In this document: piece after piece, positions 1 through 11,309 of the stretch
Layout of the letters: every line of letters begins with the position of its first letter
Position numbering within the stretch: the first letter of the stretch is position 1
Origin: Gamarada debralockiae
Lineage: Eukaryota; Ascomycota; Leotiomycetes; Helotiales; Hyphodiscaceae
DNA: 25,883 nucleotides
Direction: 5' to 3'
NCBI GenBank assembly: GCA_002803225.1
Contig: NXFV01000743.1
Location: 1 to 25,883 of the forward strand
Translations under genes and position numbers: made by a program
Notes under the pieces: generated by a model
Seen by the model: the letters and a program-made list of their open reading frames with translations, nothing else
Told to the model about the DNA's origin: nothing
Database searches by the model: none

Positions 1-3000
1 ATAGTAAAGTATATATTAACTATAATATAATAGTTAAATTTCTTTAAGAGAAGAGAAATATATAGTACTACTTAAGTATTCTCTTCTTTATAACGCCTAT
101 ACTTAATATAGCTATTTTTATTGATCTTAGTAATTAGTCTAACTAAATAAGAGAAGCTATAGTAATATTCCCCTTTATCTCGCCGATTATATCGTTTACT
201 ATAGCTGTTTTTATTAAGATTAAGATAGGATTTACTATGTATTATATAGCTCTTAACTATAGTGTATAGTTTAAGATCCTCGACTTAGTCTAAAAGTTTA
301 GTTAATATAATCTTATTAATTACGGAGATCGGAAACTTAGGTTAAAGTTTATAAAGGATATAAGTATAAGGATATCCTCTCTTTTAGAATTTAATAATAT
401 AAATAATATATATTAAATCCCTAAAGATATTACTTTAAAGAGTATTAATAAAAGTCTAAAGTCGAGTGTAAAAGACTCTATAAATATTAAGTAAAATATT
501 ATAAAGATCTTAATTAAAGTAAAGTAACTCTTAGATCTTTAGCTATTTTAGATTAAATATTATTATAATAAATAATAAAGGTTTCTCTTTAGACCTATAG
601 ATAGTAAGTATATCTATAACTCTTTCAGATAACTAAGCTTAAGAACTAATAAAGTTTCAAGGGAGTTTTCTAGTAAATTTAGGCGTGTTTTTATTATTAT
701 AAAAGATTAGATTATTAGAGCTAACTACTTAAGAAGAGAGTTAGACTTAAGAAGTTCTTTTATCTCGAATAAAATTTAATCTCTTTTCCTTAATATAATA
801 TTAAGTATTATAAAGATACTCTTTAGTTAAGTATCTAAAAAATCGAAAACGGGGTTTATAGAGAACTCGATATTATACTTACTCTATAAGAGTATATATC
901 TTAATACTAATCTTCGTCTTAATTCTCTATCTTATATAAGGCTAACTATATAGTAGTAGTAGTAGATACTACTATAGCTTATAGAGTAAGCTAAGTAAGT
1001 TTATAAATTTGAATTTAGTCCTATCTTTATACTAGAACCTAAACTTCTTTAGTATTAGCTTAAGAAGGTTATAAGGGTTAAGAATCGAATTAATCTCCTT
1101 ATTAGATACTTATTCCTATATTTTAATCTCTAAGTTTTATAATAGTAAAGTTTCTCTTTATAAAGGTAATAGTATTATTTATTATTAAGTTATTAATAAT
1201 AAAGAGTAAGAGAATTAACTAAGTTGTTCTATTATTAAATTGAATTCCTATTATCCTTTGATCTCTAGAGTAGTGATATTATAATTACTATTAACTACTA
1301 TCTTTATAGTAGTTCGAAGTTATTAAATATAGGGATTAATCTCTTTAAGAAGAGCCTTTTATTTTAAGACTATATCTATAGGTATATTATTTTACTTAGT
1401 ATATTACTTATAGCCCTTTTGATTAAAGAGGAACTACTTAATCGATATAGTATTATTATTATCTTCTTGACTAGAGTCTGGGTAAAACTTAGAGAGGAAG
1501 TAATAGCTATGCTCTAAAATAATAATATTTACTAGTCTAATAAAGCTCTTAGATAGACTACTAGCTTACTATAGAGATATAAACGCAAAGGTATTATTAA
1601 GCTATTACTAGAGTAGCTATAGGTTCTTATAGTTATTATTTAGCTAGCGTTTAAAAGGTAGGGGATACTTAAGGAGATTAGGAATATAGGATTTATAGCT
1701 ATTAGTATAACAGAATCTATACTTCTCTCTAATCTTTAGAGTATTTAAGAGTTTAGTATAATAGTAACTATATTAGAGTGTTTAGCTAGCTTTGAATAGA
1801 GAAATAGTCCTATACTTTAATCTTAAATACTATAGAAGTATATTGTTTCGAGGCAGGTCTTGTTATATATAATATATTCGGGCGATATAATTCTAGACTA
1901 TAGTAGTAGTTTAAGCTTATCGAACTTAAGTATTAATAAAGCTATCTATTAGAAAGCGAATTTAGGGTTAAGTTATATAACTTAGTAGGGCAGAGGGTAG
2001 AGAGGATATTTATAGACGTTATTAAGATTATAAGGTCTACCTTTTTTTGAATTAGCGGCATTTATTTTCGTTCTGTTATATAGTATTATCTTAGAGTCTT
2101 CGAGTATTTTAATTAATAGATCTATTAGTTATAAAGTAAAGTTAAAGTCTCGAAGGTATTAGAGAAAAAACGTTATTTAAAGAGGAATTAAGTAATTCTA
2201 AAGAAAGGAAATTTATTATATATATATATAAATAAAATATCTGTAATAATATTAATCTTAATATATAGTTTTATACCTTTATTTTAAAGGGAAAGAAAGA
2301 AAAAATAATATATAATAATTACTTTAGATATAATACTTAGAACTATAGGAGTAATTTAAGAAACTTATATTATAAGTAAAATCTAATTTAAGGAGAAATT
2401 ATATCTTAAGCTTAAAAGAGTTAAAGCTATACTATTAAAACTCTAAATAGAGATATAGGATAGTTTTTATCGAATTAAATAATAAATTAATATAAAATTA
2501 TAAATATATTAATATCTAAGAAGAGAAGAATTATAGAGTACAAAAGAACTCTATAAGAGAGTCTAAAACTAAGCCTAAAAAAGTATACTAATATACTATA
2601 GTATAAATCTTATTAGTAGTTATATCTGTAAAATAATAGTATATATATAAACTAAGAACGAAAACTATAAGATAATATTATAGTATATTAGAGTTTAAGT
2701 ATAAAAATTTATATATAAAGAGTAAAGATATATCTATTAAGTAAAGTATCTTATTATAGGCTTTAATAAAGATAGGGATTTTGATATATAAGGCCGGATA
2801 GTCAGCTAATTATACCTAATATAATAGGATTTAAAATGTAAGTAATACTCGGATAAGTAGTTTAAGGGACTCTAATAATACTTAATAATTTATATATAAA
2901 AATAAAGATATATTTATTAAGAAAAGCGTCTTATTATAAGTTCTAATAGAGGTAGGGATTTCGATATATAGGGCTAGATAGTTAGCTAATTATACTAGTA

Positions 3001-5240
3001 CTAATAGAGAAAGATATAAAATATAATTTGATATAGGGAAAGATAGTATAGGGAATCGTAATAACCTCTAATAATTTATATATAAAGAAGGAAAAGATAT
3101 CTGTTTAGTAAGATATCTTATTTTAAGTCTTAACTAAGATAAGGATTTTAATAGTTAAAGATAAAAACTAAGACTTTATTTTAGTAAGATTTAAATAACT
3201 TATAAGACGTAGTTAATATATAGAAATAAGATATAAGAAACCCTAATAGTATAGGATTACTTATATATAAAGAAGATATTAATATCTAAAATATAAAGGA
3301 AGTAAAGGAGTATTTAGTAGAGATAAAGTAGATATAATTTGTATATAAGTAAACTAAAGTTATAAGAATTAGCCTTAAAGAATTTTAGAATTAATATAAG
3401 TTTTATAATATAAATAGACTAGAGTATAAATTAAACTATAATTAAGTAATTACTAAAGACTAAATTATATAAGAAGTACTTAATTCTTCTTTTATAAATT
3501 ATACTTCGCCTTTTTCTTTAGGGGAGGATTATTAGTATTATATAGATTATTGCCTTTAGTATTATCTTTATTATTAGACCTATTAATCTTTTTTAATACT
3601 TTAATATCTATAAACTCCTTTATAGAACTACTAATAGAGCTATAGTCTTCTTATACTATAGTAGGAGAAGGTTCTAGGTCAACTAATTATTAAGTAGTAG
3701 TAGAACTCTTAACTCGAGCTAATATTAATACTTTAGAAGAACTAGCCTTAAAGAGATTACTAAAAAGGAGTAGAGAAAGCTTACTAGGAGTACTAAAAGT
3801 CGAAGATTTAAGGCCCTGTTGATATTTAAAAGTTAGTATTTAGGGAAGACTATTTTATCTAGTATTAGATACTCTAATATATATTAAAATATTAGTAAAA
3901 TTAATAATCTCCTTTAAGAGTACTATAAGAAAATCTATTATTCTTATGAAAGTAGTTATTTAACTAAATACTTATTTTACCTATACTCTAGTAACTATAA
4001 CTAATAATTTAATACTAGGGGTTTAAAAGCTCCTCTATCGCTTATTTTGTTAAATAAGGACTCGAATAGGAATTAATATCCCTTTAGCAACTATCGGACT
4101 ATTTAGGCCACTATTATTATATACTCTTATAATAGTATCGAAGCCCTTAAATATATTTCCCTCTATTTAAATGAATTTTGTAATATATTTAGTAAAAGAC
4201 AACTATAGCGATATATATAGTTTAGGTATACTATTGATTTTAGATCCCTTAATACTATAAATATTAAGAAGAGTAGTAAGATATAGAGAGATAGGATTAG
4301 ACTTACTAATAAAAGGAATAAATAGTCAAATAGAATTAACGTCGTTCTATACCTAAATTATATAAGATCAAGGTACTAATAATAAAGGCTTGGCTATCTA
4401 TAACTAGGTAGTTACCCGGCTTTAAGAACTATTTATTTATAATACTATTAATTTATATTTCTTAAGTAAGATTATAAGTAATAATAGCCGCTTTCTTACT
4501 AGTGTCTATAATTATATCTCCTATAATATTAAAGATAAATCTACTAGTTATAGAGATCTCAAAGATATTAATTAAGCTAAAGAACTTATAGATAAAGAAC
4601 TTAGATACTCTATAGGGAGAATCCTTTTTAGAAAGGAAAAGGCTTAAGGTAGGAGGAACAAGAGCATTAAGATTTATATTAATAGTTCTTATTAAAGAGG
4701 TAACTATATTAGATAAGATAGTAGTAGTATTTAGGAGAGGGAATAGATATAGGAGTAATAGTATATATAATTTTTAGATAAGAGTATTACTTTTAAGGGA
4801 GGACTAAGTTAACTTTAGCTATTAATCAAAGAAAGAAATAGAAACTAGTAATAAAATATGTATGCTATATATACTATAATATATAAGAATAATGTCTAAC
4901 TAAGAGTAGGGGGAGAGAAATAATATAAGACTATAAGTATTAAAGACTAAGGAGAGGTTATTAGAAAAGTATTATCTTAGAGCTAAAGGAACAGTTAAAT
5001 AGTAAAAAGAATAAAGAGATTTTATTGGCTTTAAATACGAGGACTATTAAAATTATAACTATTTAAGATATAATCTTGCCTTCTAATCTAAATTAAGTAG
5101 TATTATAATACTTATAGGAGTATAGAGTTAAATTCTATTTAGAAAGTTAATTAAGATAATAATTATAATTTAAAATTAAAAAATTTAGATCAAAATTAAT
5201 AGAGTTATAAATTAATAAACTTAAGTTGATCGTGATCTTA
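1..5240. repeat. RIP-mutated AT-rich block
   Basis: This stretch is made almost entirely of A, T and scattered G/C. By eye, CA and TG dinucleotides are nearly absent and TA is extremely common, while C persists before G, T or C. That is the footprint of repeat-induced point mutation (CpA to TpA on both strands), the genome defence of filamentous ascomycetes. ATG is so rare that no open frame of even 60 codons starts here. The block most likely represents one or more old transposable elements mutated beyond recognition; I could not assign a family. It begins before the window and ends abruptly near 5240, where normal base composition resumes. Confidence 0.85.
2706..3257. repeat. Degenerate tandem repeat, ~183 bp unit, three copies
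   Basis: Three successive units start with AATTTATATATAAA at about 2706, 2887 and 3073 (spacings 181 and 186). Each continues with a similar stretch: an AAAGATAT..TATT core, a CTTATTATAAG segment, then AGGGATTTYGATATATA. The first two also share a GATAGT(C/T)AGCTAATTATAC segment. A partial fourth start is seen near 3258-3270. Divergence is high, as expected after RIP. The unit could be a subterminal repeat of a transposon, a satellite, or a repeat inside a lost coding region. Confidence 0.7.
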
Positions 5241-5241
5241 A

Positions 5242-5334
5242 TTTTAGTGTTCCTCACGTGTAATCGGAGCTTAAAAGCGCCGATATAAGAGCTAGCTTCT
5301 TAGCTAATAGTATACTTTAAATCTAACACTAAAA
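5242..5334. repeat. 10 bp inverted repeat at the edge of the RIP block
   Basis: TTTTAGTGTT (5242-5251) is mirrored by AACACTAAAA (5325-5334), enclosing about 73 bp that includes CACGTG. The pair sits exactly where AT-rich sequence gives way to normal composition. It may be the end of the element that forms the RIP block, or chance in AT-rich DNA. Confidence 0.35.
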
Positions 5335-5341
5335 ATCATAG

Positions 5342-5385
5342 CCAATCAACGATCTTAGACCGGCCACCAATCAGCGATCTTAGAC
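5342..5385. repeat. 19 bp direct repeat, period 25
   Basis: CCAATCAACGATCTTAGAC (5342-5360) recurs as CCAATCAGCGATCTTAGAC (5367-5385) with one A/G difference, separated by six bases. A related GATCGTGATCTTA string lies at 5228-5240. These could be protein-binding repeats near a transposon end. Confidence 0.6.
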
Positions 5386-5865
5386 GAACGGGAAATAGGT
5401 TTATACTATTTAGAAGCGAGGGCTCGCGCTTCTCGATCCCCAGCTCAAAATTACTTTATCACAAACGCTCAAAAGGAATCGAAAATTACCTATTCTGCAG
5501 TTAACATCTTCCAGCGACAGTTGGATAGCAAATGCAATCCATCGACGACGTGTCTAATACTCATGAGTCTTTACCATCCCTCATCACCCTCCTTCCACAC
5601 CCCGCCTCTCAACATTCTTCAGCCAAAGCATGGACTCCACTTTCTCGAAAGCTGCACTCATGATTCTATCATTAATGCCTCCGCGGACTTTCGTTCGCAC
5701 TCTGGGAAGTATCACGTGGAGGCATTGACACAGTAAACCAAGGGAAGGACAGGCACTCAAGTGGAGGTGAAAGTATCGATTCATCCTTAAATTATTTTGG
5801 TCTTGTCTATCCATCCATTAAACAGCGCCATAAGCTCATTCGATCTATGTGGGTATTCAACCTCC
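5386..5865. other. No gene seen; HIS1 3' flank
   Basis: Composition is normal. Short open frames on both strands show no recognisable product or intron structure. The part nearest 5866 is expected to hold the HIS1 3' UTR and polyadenylation signals. Confidence 0.5.
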
Positions 5866-7085
5866 TCAACCAGCTCTCGTGTTCGCAATAGCCAGCACCA
5901 AAATGTCCGTTGCTCCAACTTCTGTCAACCGATCCATAACCGTAGCGATTTGCTTCTTTTCGACCATCGAGCTGACAGCAACCCAGCCCTCTGCCTCCAG
6001 CGCGTTGATGGTGGGTGCTCGCTTTCCGGGAGTGATCTTCGTTGCTGCTGCAAGCTTCGAGCGTTGGACGTTGTACTGACAAAGGATATATTTCTGGGCA
6101 GCTAGAGGATGTCAGCGGTGAAGGGGAAGGGTAGAGCGAGACTCACTGATAACTCCTAATATCCTAGAAGCGATGAGGTCGACTAGTGCTGGATTTGTGG
6201 GATTTCTTGACTTGACCAGGACGGCTGTACTCGACACCACTGTATCAATTGCTTTCAATCCCGCAGCCTTCATTGTCTCTCCGGATTCTGAGGAATGTCA
6301 GTAGTATCCTTCCAATTTTAGAGGCATACTCACCAACGAGATCCACAATCCCATCTGCAACACCAAGAGCACAAGCAGCCTCCACACTCCCACTCAACTC
6401 AATGATCTTTGTCCTCAACTTCCTCTTCCCAACCTTCTCTCCGTTACTTCCATCCTGTGCCGCCTCCAAAGCAGCAAAATAATCCTCCGCCAGGTGAACA
6501 AAACTTGTGCCAATATTCTTTCCAATCAAATCTTTCGACTCAACATACTTTCCCTTTTCCGGCACCTGAACTTGTAGTTTACAAGCTCCAAAGCTCAGGT
6601 CCATAACCTCTTCACACCCAACATTATCCAAGTCCTCCGTTGGCGTTGAGTTTCCAGACTCTGCTCGTTCCCGTCGCTGAGCTTCGACGGCGGAGGCATG
6701 TTCAGAAACCGTGTCTCGCCCAGTTATACCAATGGAAACCCTGCCTTCTCCAACGAATGTGGGAATGTCGGCTGCAGGAAGGAAGACGAGTGCGATGGGA
6801 AGGTTCTTGACGAGGGCAATATCAAGTCGATTTTCACGGCGGAATTGGATATCTGCACCCTCGAGGAGGTCGAGTGCTGATTGGAGTAGCCGTCCCTCTG
6901 CGGTTGACCCGTCAGCTCCATCCTGTGTAGTTGTTTATGTGGGGTGCTTGACTCACTCTTTGGAACAGCAAAGAGTAGCCTGCCCTCTAAACTTTCCGGA
7001 TTGTCAGTAAAAGGTTCATGAGGACCTTCTCCTCCTAGCAAAGGCATCTTGCAATGGTGTAACCTTACTGATTGACCAAATCCAT
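5866..7085 (-). CDS. HIS1: ATP phosphoribosyltransferase (HIS1), five exons
   Basis: This enzyme joins ATP and PRPP to make phosphoribosyl-ATP, the committed and feedback-inhibited first step of histidine synthesis, in the cytosol. Exons read on the minus strand are 7085-7069, 6991-6957, 6897-6334, 6287-6147 and 6101-5866. They give 993 nt, that is 330 residues plus TGA. All introns (45-77 bp) start GTAAGG or GTGAGT and end AG. The start was chosen because MDLVNHLEGRLLFAVPKKGR matches the family N-terminus. The family signature E-x5-G-x-A-x2-I-x-D-L-x2-S-G-x-T-M is present at residues 190-211, and intron 4 falls inside it. LQVQVPEKG and the C-terminal TDILVLAIANTR segment also fit. The protein is somewhat longer than yeast His1 because of a hydrophilic insert around residues 115-140. 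It is intact and divergent from RPS28. Confidence 0.95.
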
Positions 7086-7646
7086 CTTGGTGGTTGCGCT
7101 TCTTTTCAATGCGACGACGACGATAACAACAGCTCCGATCGCGGGGTATCCTGCAGCTCAAGAACTGCGACTTCTTGCTTCAATATATGCAAGTTGAGCA
7201 GCCAATTCTGCTCGTAGTATGTGATGATGCAGTATCACGTCTCTTGGGCCAAATAAAAGAGTCCACGAACTCAACACGTGGGGGATCACAGCGTATTGTA
7301 TGACTGGATGGTTTTTGTCTTCGCATAAATAAATTTCAGAAGCCGCCGTTTCTGCCCCACGCCCGATGTCATAAGCTAGCAATTTCGCGCTAACACAGTT
7401 TGGATCTAGCGTGAAAGTTGGAGAAATTTCGCACTAAGCTTAGCGAACCCTAAAATTCCACAAGGAAAATCAATCTCGAAATTCGCATCCGCATCGACGA
7501 CGACGACGACTCCGACCCAAATCACCAGAAACCTCATCGCAAACTCCAGAATCCACGCGCATTCATCACGTACGAAACCCTCATTCTCTGCGGATATTTT
7601 GCCAAGAATATGATGCTGACAGCGATATGATATGCAGACCGCAAAC
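7086..7646. promoter_or_regulatory. Bidirectional HIS1/RPS28 promoter with telobox-like site
   Basis: 561 bp separate the two start codons. AACCCTAA at 7446-7453 and AAACCCT at 7575-7581 resemble the telobox / Tbf1-type elements common upstream of ribosomal protein genes in filamentous fungi. CACGTG lies at about 7276-7281. I found no clear TGACTCA (Gcn4/CPC1) site for HIS1 here. The control roles are inferred. Confidence 0.5.
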
Positions 7647-8037
7647 ATGGATTCATCAAAGGTTCCCGTCAAGTTGGTCAAAGTCACTCGTGTTTTGGGC
7701 CGCACTGGTATGCTCACATTCGCCGATGGAAGCTGAGGGAGTGGAATCAAAGGAATTGGAAGCTGATGAGTCCTGCGACTGAATAGGTTCGCGTGGAGGT
7801 GTCACTCAAGTCCGGGTTGAGTTCATGGACGATACCACCCGAAGCATTATCCGCAACGTCAAGGGCCCAGGTACGATCATTTCCCACCTTTGACGCCCAT
7901 CAAGTTTTTGAATCGCGAAAATCTAGAGGAAGGAATATTGAAACGAGCACACGAGCTAACAAACCCTCTCCATAGTCCGCGAAGACGACATTCTCTGCCT
8001 CCTCGAGTCCGAACGTGAAGCCCGAAGATTGAGATAA
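7647..8037 (+). CDS. RPS28: 40S ribosomal protein S28 (eS28), three exons
   Basis: This is a small-subunit protein with an OB fold that lies near the mRNA exit channel. Exons are 7647-7707, 7787-7870 and 7976-8037. They total 207 nt, that is 68 residues plus TAA, the normal length for fungal S28. The introns (79 and 105 bp) have GTATGC and GTACGA donors and ATAG acceptors; the second has a good GCTAAC branch site. Recognisable pieces are [40 protein letters not shown] and the C-terminal [19 protein letters not shown], all diagnostic of the family. The first ATG (7647) gives the expected N-terminus. Intact. Confidence 0.96.
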
Positions 8038-8707
8038 GAATGGGGTTGTGAGCAGTGTGAGGTTGAGCGGGAAATGGGATTTCATTGATTGCATGCAAAG
8101 GCATTTGCGGGGCATGGTGTATTTCGACATACTTCGCTACAGGAATGGAGTTTGACTCTTTCTTGAGATCGTGAATGCTAGGCTCTTTCCATACCAATTT
8201 CGATATACTGGATGTGCATGATTGATCGGGGGAATATGGGAATACGATATAAAGCCTTGGGCAGAAGGATTTCGGTTCGGGATTGAATTTCTGGACCGCC
8301 GACGACCGGATAGAGGATTTGTAGATCTCACGTCCCACACGAACATCGCCTACGGAATGCCTTGAACCGCACCCCTCCCAATTTTGCCTGGCACACCGTG
8401 GTTTCGGATGAGTACAGCACTCGATCATCATGAATGCAGCACATTCATCACGGGATTCCAACGTCAATCAAGTGATTCCCTATCTCGTACCCATTCGCGA
8501 ACCCGCTCAGAATCCCTTTCCTGCCACCTTCTTCTGTATAAATATTTCTCATGTCCCTTCTCTATTCACCTCACACACACACACTCCTGAAATAACAAGT
8601 CGTTATTCCAAATTTATAGGCATGAATAGTCTCACAAACCCCGAACAATCAACGCATACCATACCTCGGAATACATTACGCTTGGGAGGCCATGGATTCT
8701 TACGGCG
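8038..8707. other. RPS28 3' flank and a possible promoter
   Basis: No convincing gene lies here. TATAAATA at 8537-8544 is followed by a CT-rich stretch, a short (CA)n run at 8573-8583, and candidate ATGs at 8623 and 8692. This looks like a promoter and leader for the acidic fragment just downstream. A 146-codon frame through 8430-8870 crosses this promoter and has shadow-like composition. Confidence 0.4.
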
Positions 8708-8925
8708 GAGGACCACTACCCAGGAGGTTACGAGGAAGATGATTGTCCTGGAGATTACGGCGAGGAAGAGTATTGCCCTGATTTTGGTAGAGGGGTATAC
8801 CCTGAGGGATTCGGCGAGGAAGAGTTTTATCCTGGCCTGGAGGGGGAGAATACCCGGGAGCATTCAGTGAAGAGGAGTATTATCCTGGGGACCTTGAAGG
8901 CGGAGCTTACCACGACGGTTATTGA
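8708..8925 (+). pseudogene. Acidic YPG/CPG-repeat coding fragment, frameshifted
   Basis: The product is not recognised. From 8708 one frame reads EDHYPGGYEEDDCPGDYGEE followed by EYCPDFGR..YPEGFGEEEFYPGLEG. The same pattern then continues in another frame from 8851 (YPGAFSEEEYYPGDLEGG..) to TGA at 8923-8925. The motif [YC]P[GD] plus aromatic residue plus an acidic triplet recurs about every 7-15 residues. The motif crosses a frame change, so a coding repeat with a one-base shift (mutation or assembly error) is likelier than chance. The upstream ATG (8692, MDSYGG) is one base out of frame with the repeats. It may belong with the CPG-containing frame at 9263-9486 as parts of one gene. Confidence 0.4.
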
Positions 8926-9262
8926 TGGCGCTATTCCTTCAGCATGCAGAAAGATCATTCCAGAGAGGAATTGATGCAACCAATGTTACATACAGACAGT
9001 ATTTGAAGAATTACATAGCTTTCTGTTCTTTTGATTTTGGATTCGCTGTGATATCTGTGTCCTATGGCCGTGGAACATTCACGAAAGATGCCAAATCAGT
9101 CCAATCAAGTGATTCTAGCACATTCGCCTCTGGTGAATCAAGTCCTGATCTCTTCAATACAAAATCTCTTTCAGCACTCTCGTTTCTTTCGTTTCTTCCT
9201 ACATAATCAAAATGCGAACTTCAAACATAAAATCGAATAACATATCACTATTTCAATCACAG

Positions 9263-9486
9263 AACTGACTTGCGCGCCAAGAGCCTCGAGTCGTCAAAGA
9301 AAACGCCAAGAGAGTCTCAACGTTGACCACGTCGACAAAGTCGAGTGTCCTGGAGCAGTAGAGACAACGCCAGTCATTGAAGTCAAGTGTCCAGGTGCAG
9401 CCGAGAAAGCGTATCCGTTCCCCGGATTTGAGGAGGCGAAGGCTTTGGTGGAGAACTTGGAGAAGGATTCCAGACGACGACGATGA
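9263..9486 (+). CDS. Possible terminal exon with CPGA motifs, unknown product
   Basis: An open frame follows a good acceptor (TTTCAATCACAG, ending 9262) and runs to TGA at 9484-9486. It contains VDKVECPGAVETTPVIEVKC then PGAAEKAYPFPGFEEAKALV, i.e. two CPGA motifs and a PFPGFEE motif, and ends in an acidic/basic tail (NLEKDSRRRR). The style is like the acidic fragment at 8708-8925, so both may be exons of one fast-evolving gene. I could not join them with a confident intron. A 114-codon frame on the opposite strand is probably its shadow. Confidence 0.35.
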
Positions 9487-10529
9487 AGACTGAAGGGCCT
9501 CTGCCTCAGGTTCAGGACCAAAGGAGAAGCTTGGTTCTGAGTAGGGCATGCAATCGAAGTGTACAAATACGATTTTTGAGTGGTTACGTGTATGCATCGG
9601 ATTCTGGGCTTGCTACTTGCACTTCTAGTTTTTGGTCCGAGAAACTTCAGTAGTGAGCTTCCATTCGGGTCAAGTGAATCTTTTAGTCGGAAAGTCTGGT
9701 TGGCCTCGACAGCTGCGATCTTTCACAGCAAAGCCAGATCGTAGAAACATAGTACTTTGCAACACTGTAAGGGCCTTTACGTTCGCGTCCTCCTCTGTAT
9801 CGTGGTCGAGTTCAGATTCTGTTGTTCGTAAGCACCAGAGTGACTCACTGTGACGACGAAAAGAGATCAACAGCGACATACCCCTGGACTACGAAATTAA
9901 GTGCAATAGGTAGATTCTTCTTGATGAAGATGCTGACGAGAAATCTAAATTATCACTAGTCCGAAACGCCTTCCCAGAAGTATGCAACACAAAGTTTGCA
10001 TGTTGATAGTGTAAAATAAGGACAGCCAGAAAAAGGCACCTCCCCAACGCCAGATATAATATAGGGTCTGAATGGCTGACATCAATCTTCTGTAGTACGG
10101 ACACCAGCTGTCATTTCCTTACGGGATGAACAAAATTCTTCTGGAGAAGAAACTCTACTTTAGCGAGCGAATCCGTCCCACTACATTAAAAGCTATGATA
10201 GACGGTCTATTTTTGAAAATAGTTAGCTTTTTCGATCGATCGATCAGTGCAACCAAAACTAACACCTAAACTCATCTCTTATTATCATACTACTTAATTT
10301 AATTTCATCCATTTTATTCAACTTTATTAATACATTTAAACTAGCAAGTAGTGAGCTATTCTAAAGTACTTGGTTTAGAAAAGGAAAGACAGAACTGGAA
10401 TTGAACAAACAAGCATGGCGAGTATAATAATTTCACTACTCAACGCTTAACCCCTGTGAATACAGCTATGGTTCAAAAGGGACTGTCCGACCAACAATGT
10501 TATTTACATGAATTGTATTGAATGAGACC
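9487..10529. other. No gene seen
   Basis: Short open frames on both strands lack recognisable motifs or splice structure. The only local feature is a CGATCGATCGATC run at about 10234. Composition drifts to AT-rich after 10260. Confidence 0.45.
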
Positions 10530-11190
10530 TCAGACATAAGAGACGCCGTTGTAAGGAGCTGCAACCTGGTCGCTTGAGAACCCAAAATGTCCTATCCCTT
10601 TGGCAGTCACGCCCATCAAACCTATTGTAGAGGCGCATCGGTCACTACTGTCTTTTCCGAGCCAAGAACTGGGTGACAAGCGGATGAGATGGCGGCACTG
10701 GCACTGCCGACCCTTGACGTGCTAAATTTAAATCACTTCAACCCAATGAGGCGACAAAAGTAACCATAAGCAGTGCAAAGATAATGACAAGGAGGATTGC
10801 AATGGGTGAGTATCCGCAGGTGAAGTTAGATACCACGGTCGAGCTTTCGCTGCTCCTATCACCAACCCAGACGGTACCTACAGAGATGCTGACTGGAAAG
10901 CTACTTTGTGAGACGAGCCAATGGAGTACAGCCGATATAGCCAACAGAGGAACTGAGTTGCGATATGGTAATGAGAGAAAAGATGTGTTCCGTAGGGCTC
11001 CTCTCGTGGCGGGAGATGTCCGAAGTCCTTTCGTTGCAAGGAATAGGTATTCCACTGTGCGGCTTGGAGCATTGAGGTTAAAATACCGTTGTAGGGAATG
11101 TACTGTAGAGACCTGACAAAGTTGGCTGTGCCATGCTGGCTAGCAGAACCATTTGGAAGAATCCATAATCCTCATAGGACCATTGTTGGT
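10530..11190 (-). pseudogene. DUF6536-family membrane protein, 5'-truncated relic
   Basis: The C-terminal part of a fungal DUF6536 protein is readable only by changing frame. Around 11155-11030 it reads SMLQAAQWNTYSLQRK. The next frame (about 11055-10738) gives TKGLRTSPATRG, then FLSLPYRNSVPLLAISAVLH with WLVSQ, and GYSPIAILLVIIFALLMVTF; the last two are hydrophobic membrane segments. A third frame gives VGSASAAISSACHPV, and a fourth gives GVTAKGIGHFGFSS up to TGA at 10530. The motif order (LPYR..P, HWLVSQS, GYSPIAI, GS.SAAIS.ACHP, GH..FSS) matches the end of this family. The N-terminal two-thirds is absent upstream of about 11190. At least three frameshifts make it non-functional. Confidence 0.7.
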
Positions 11191-11309
11191 TGGAATTGCC
11201 TAATCTAGTATAGCCTGTATTTTCTTTCCCTAGCATAAGAGAGCTCTTCCCCTCCTTCTATTTAGTTCCTTAGATATTATCTAGCTCTAAATGCCACTAT
11301 ATTTTGCCC

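Noticed and set aside
2706..3257. CRISPR-like array
   Set aside because: Units of ~183 bp with no short conserved repeat and spacer pattern, in eukaryotic RIP DNA.
6724..7161. 145-codon minus-strand frame
   Set aside because: It overlaps HIS1 exons 1-3 in a different frame and reads through its introns; the HIS1 exon model explains the DNA better.
7877..8467. 196-codon minus-strand frame
   Set aside because: Antisense to RPS28 exon 3 and intron 2, with no domain and no splice or promoter context.
8430..8870. 146-codon plus-strand frame
   Set aside because: It spans a TATA box and (CA)n leader and lies out of frame with the repeating acidic motif, which looks like the real coding frame.
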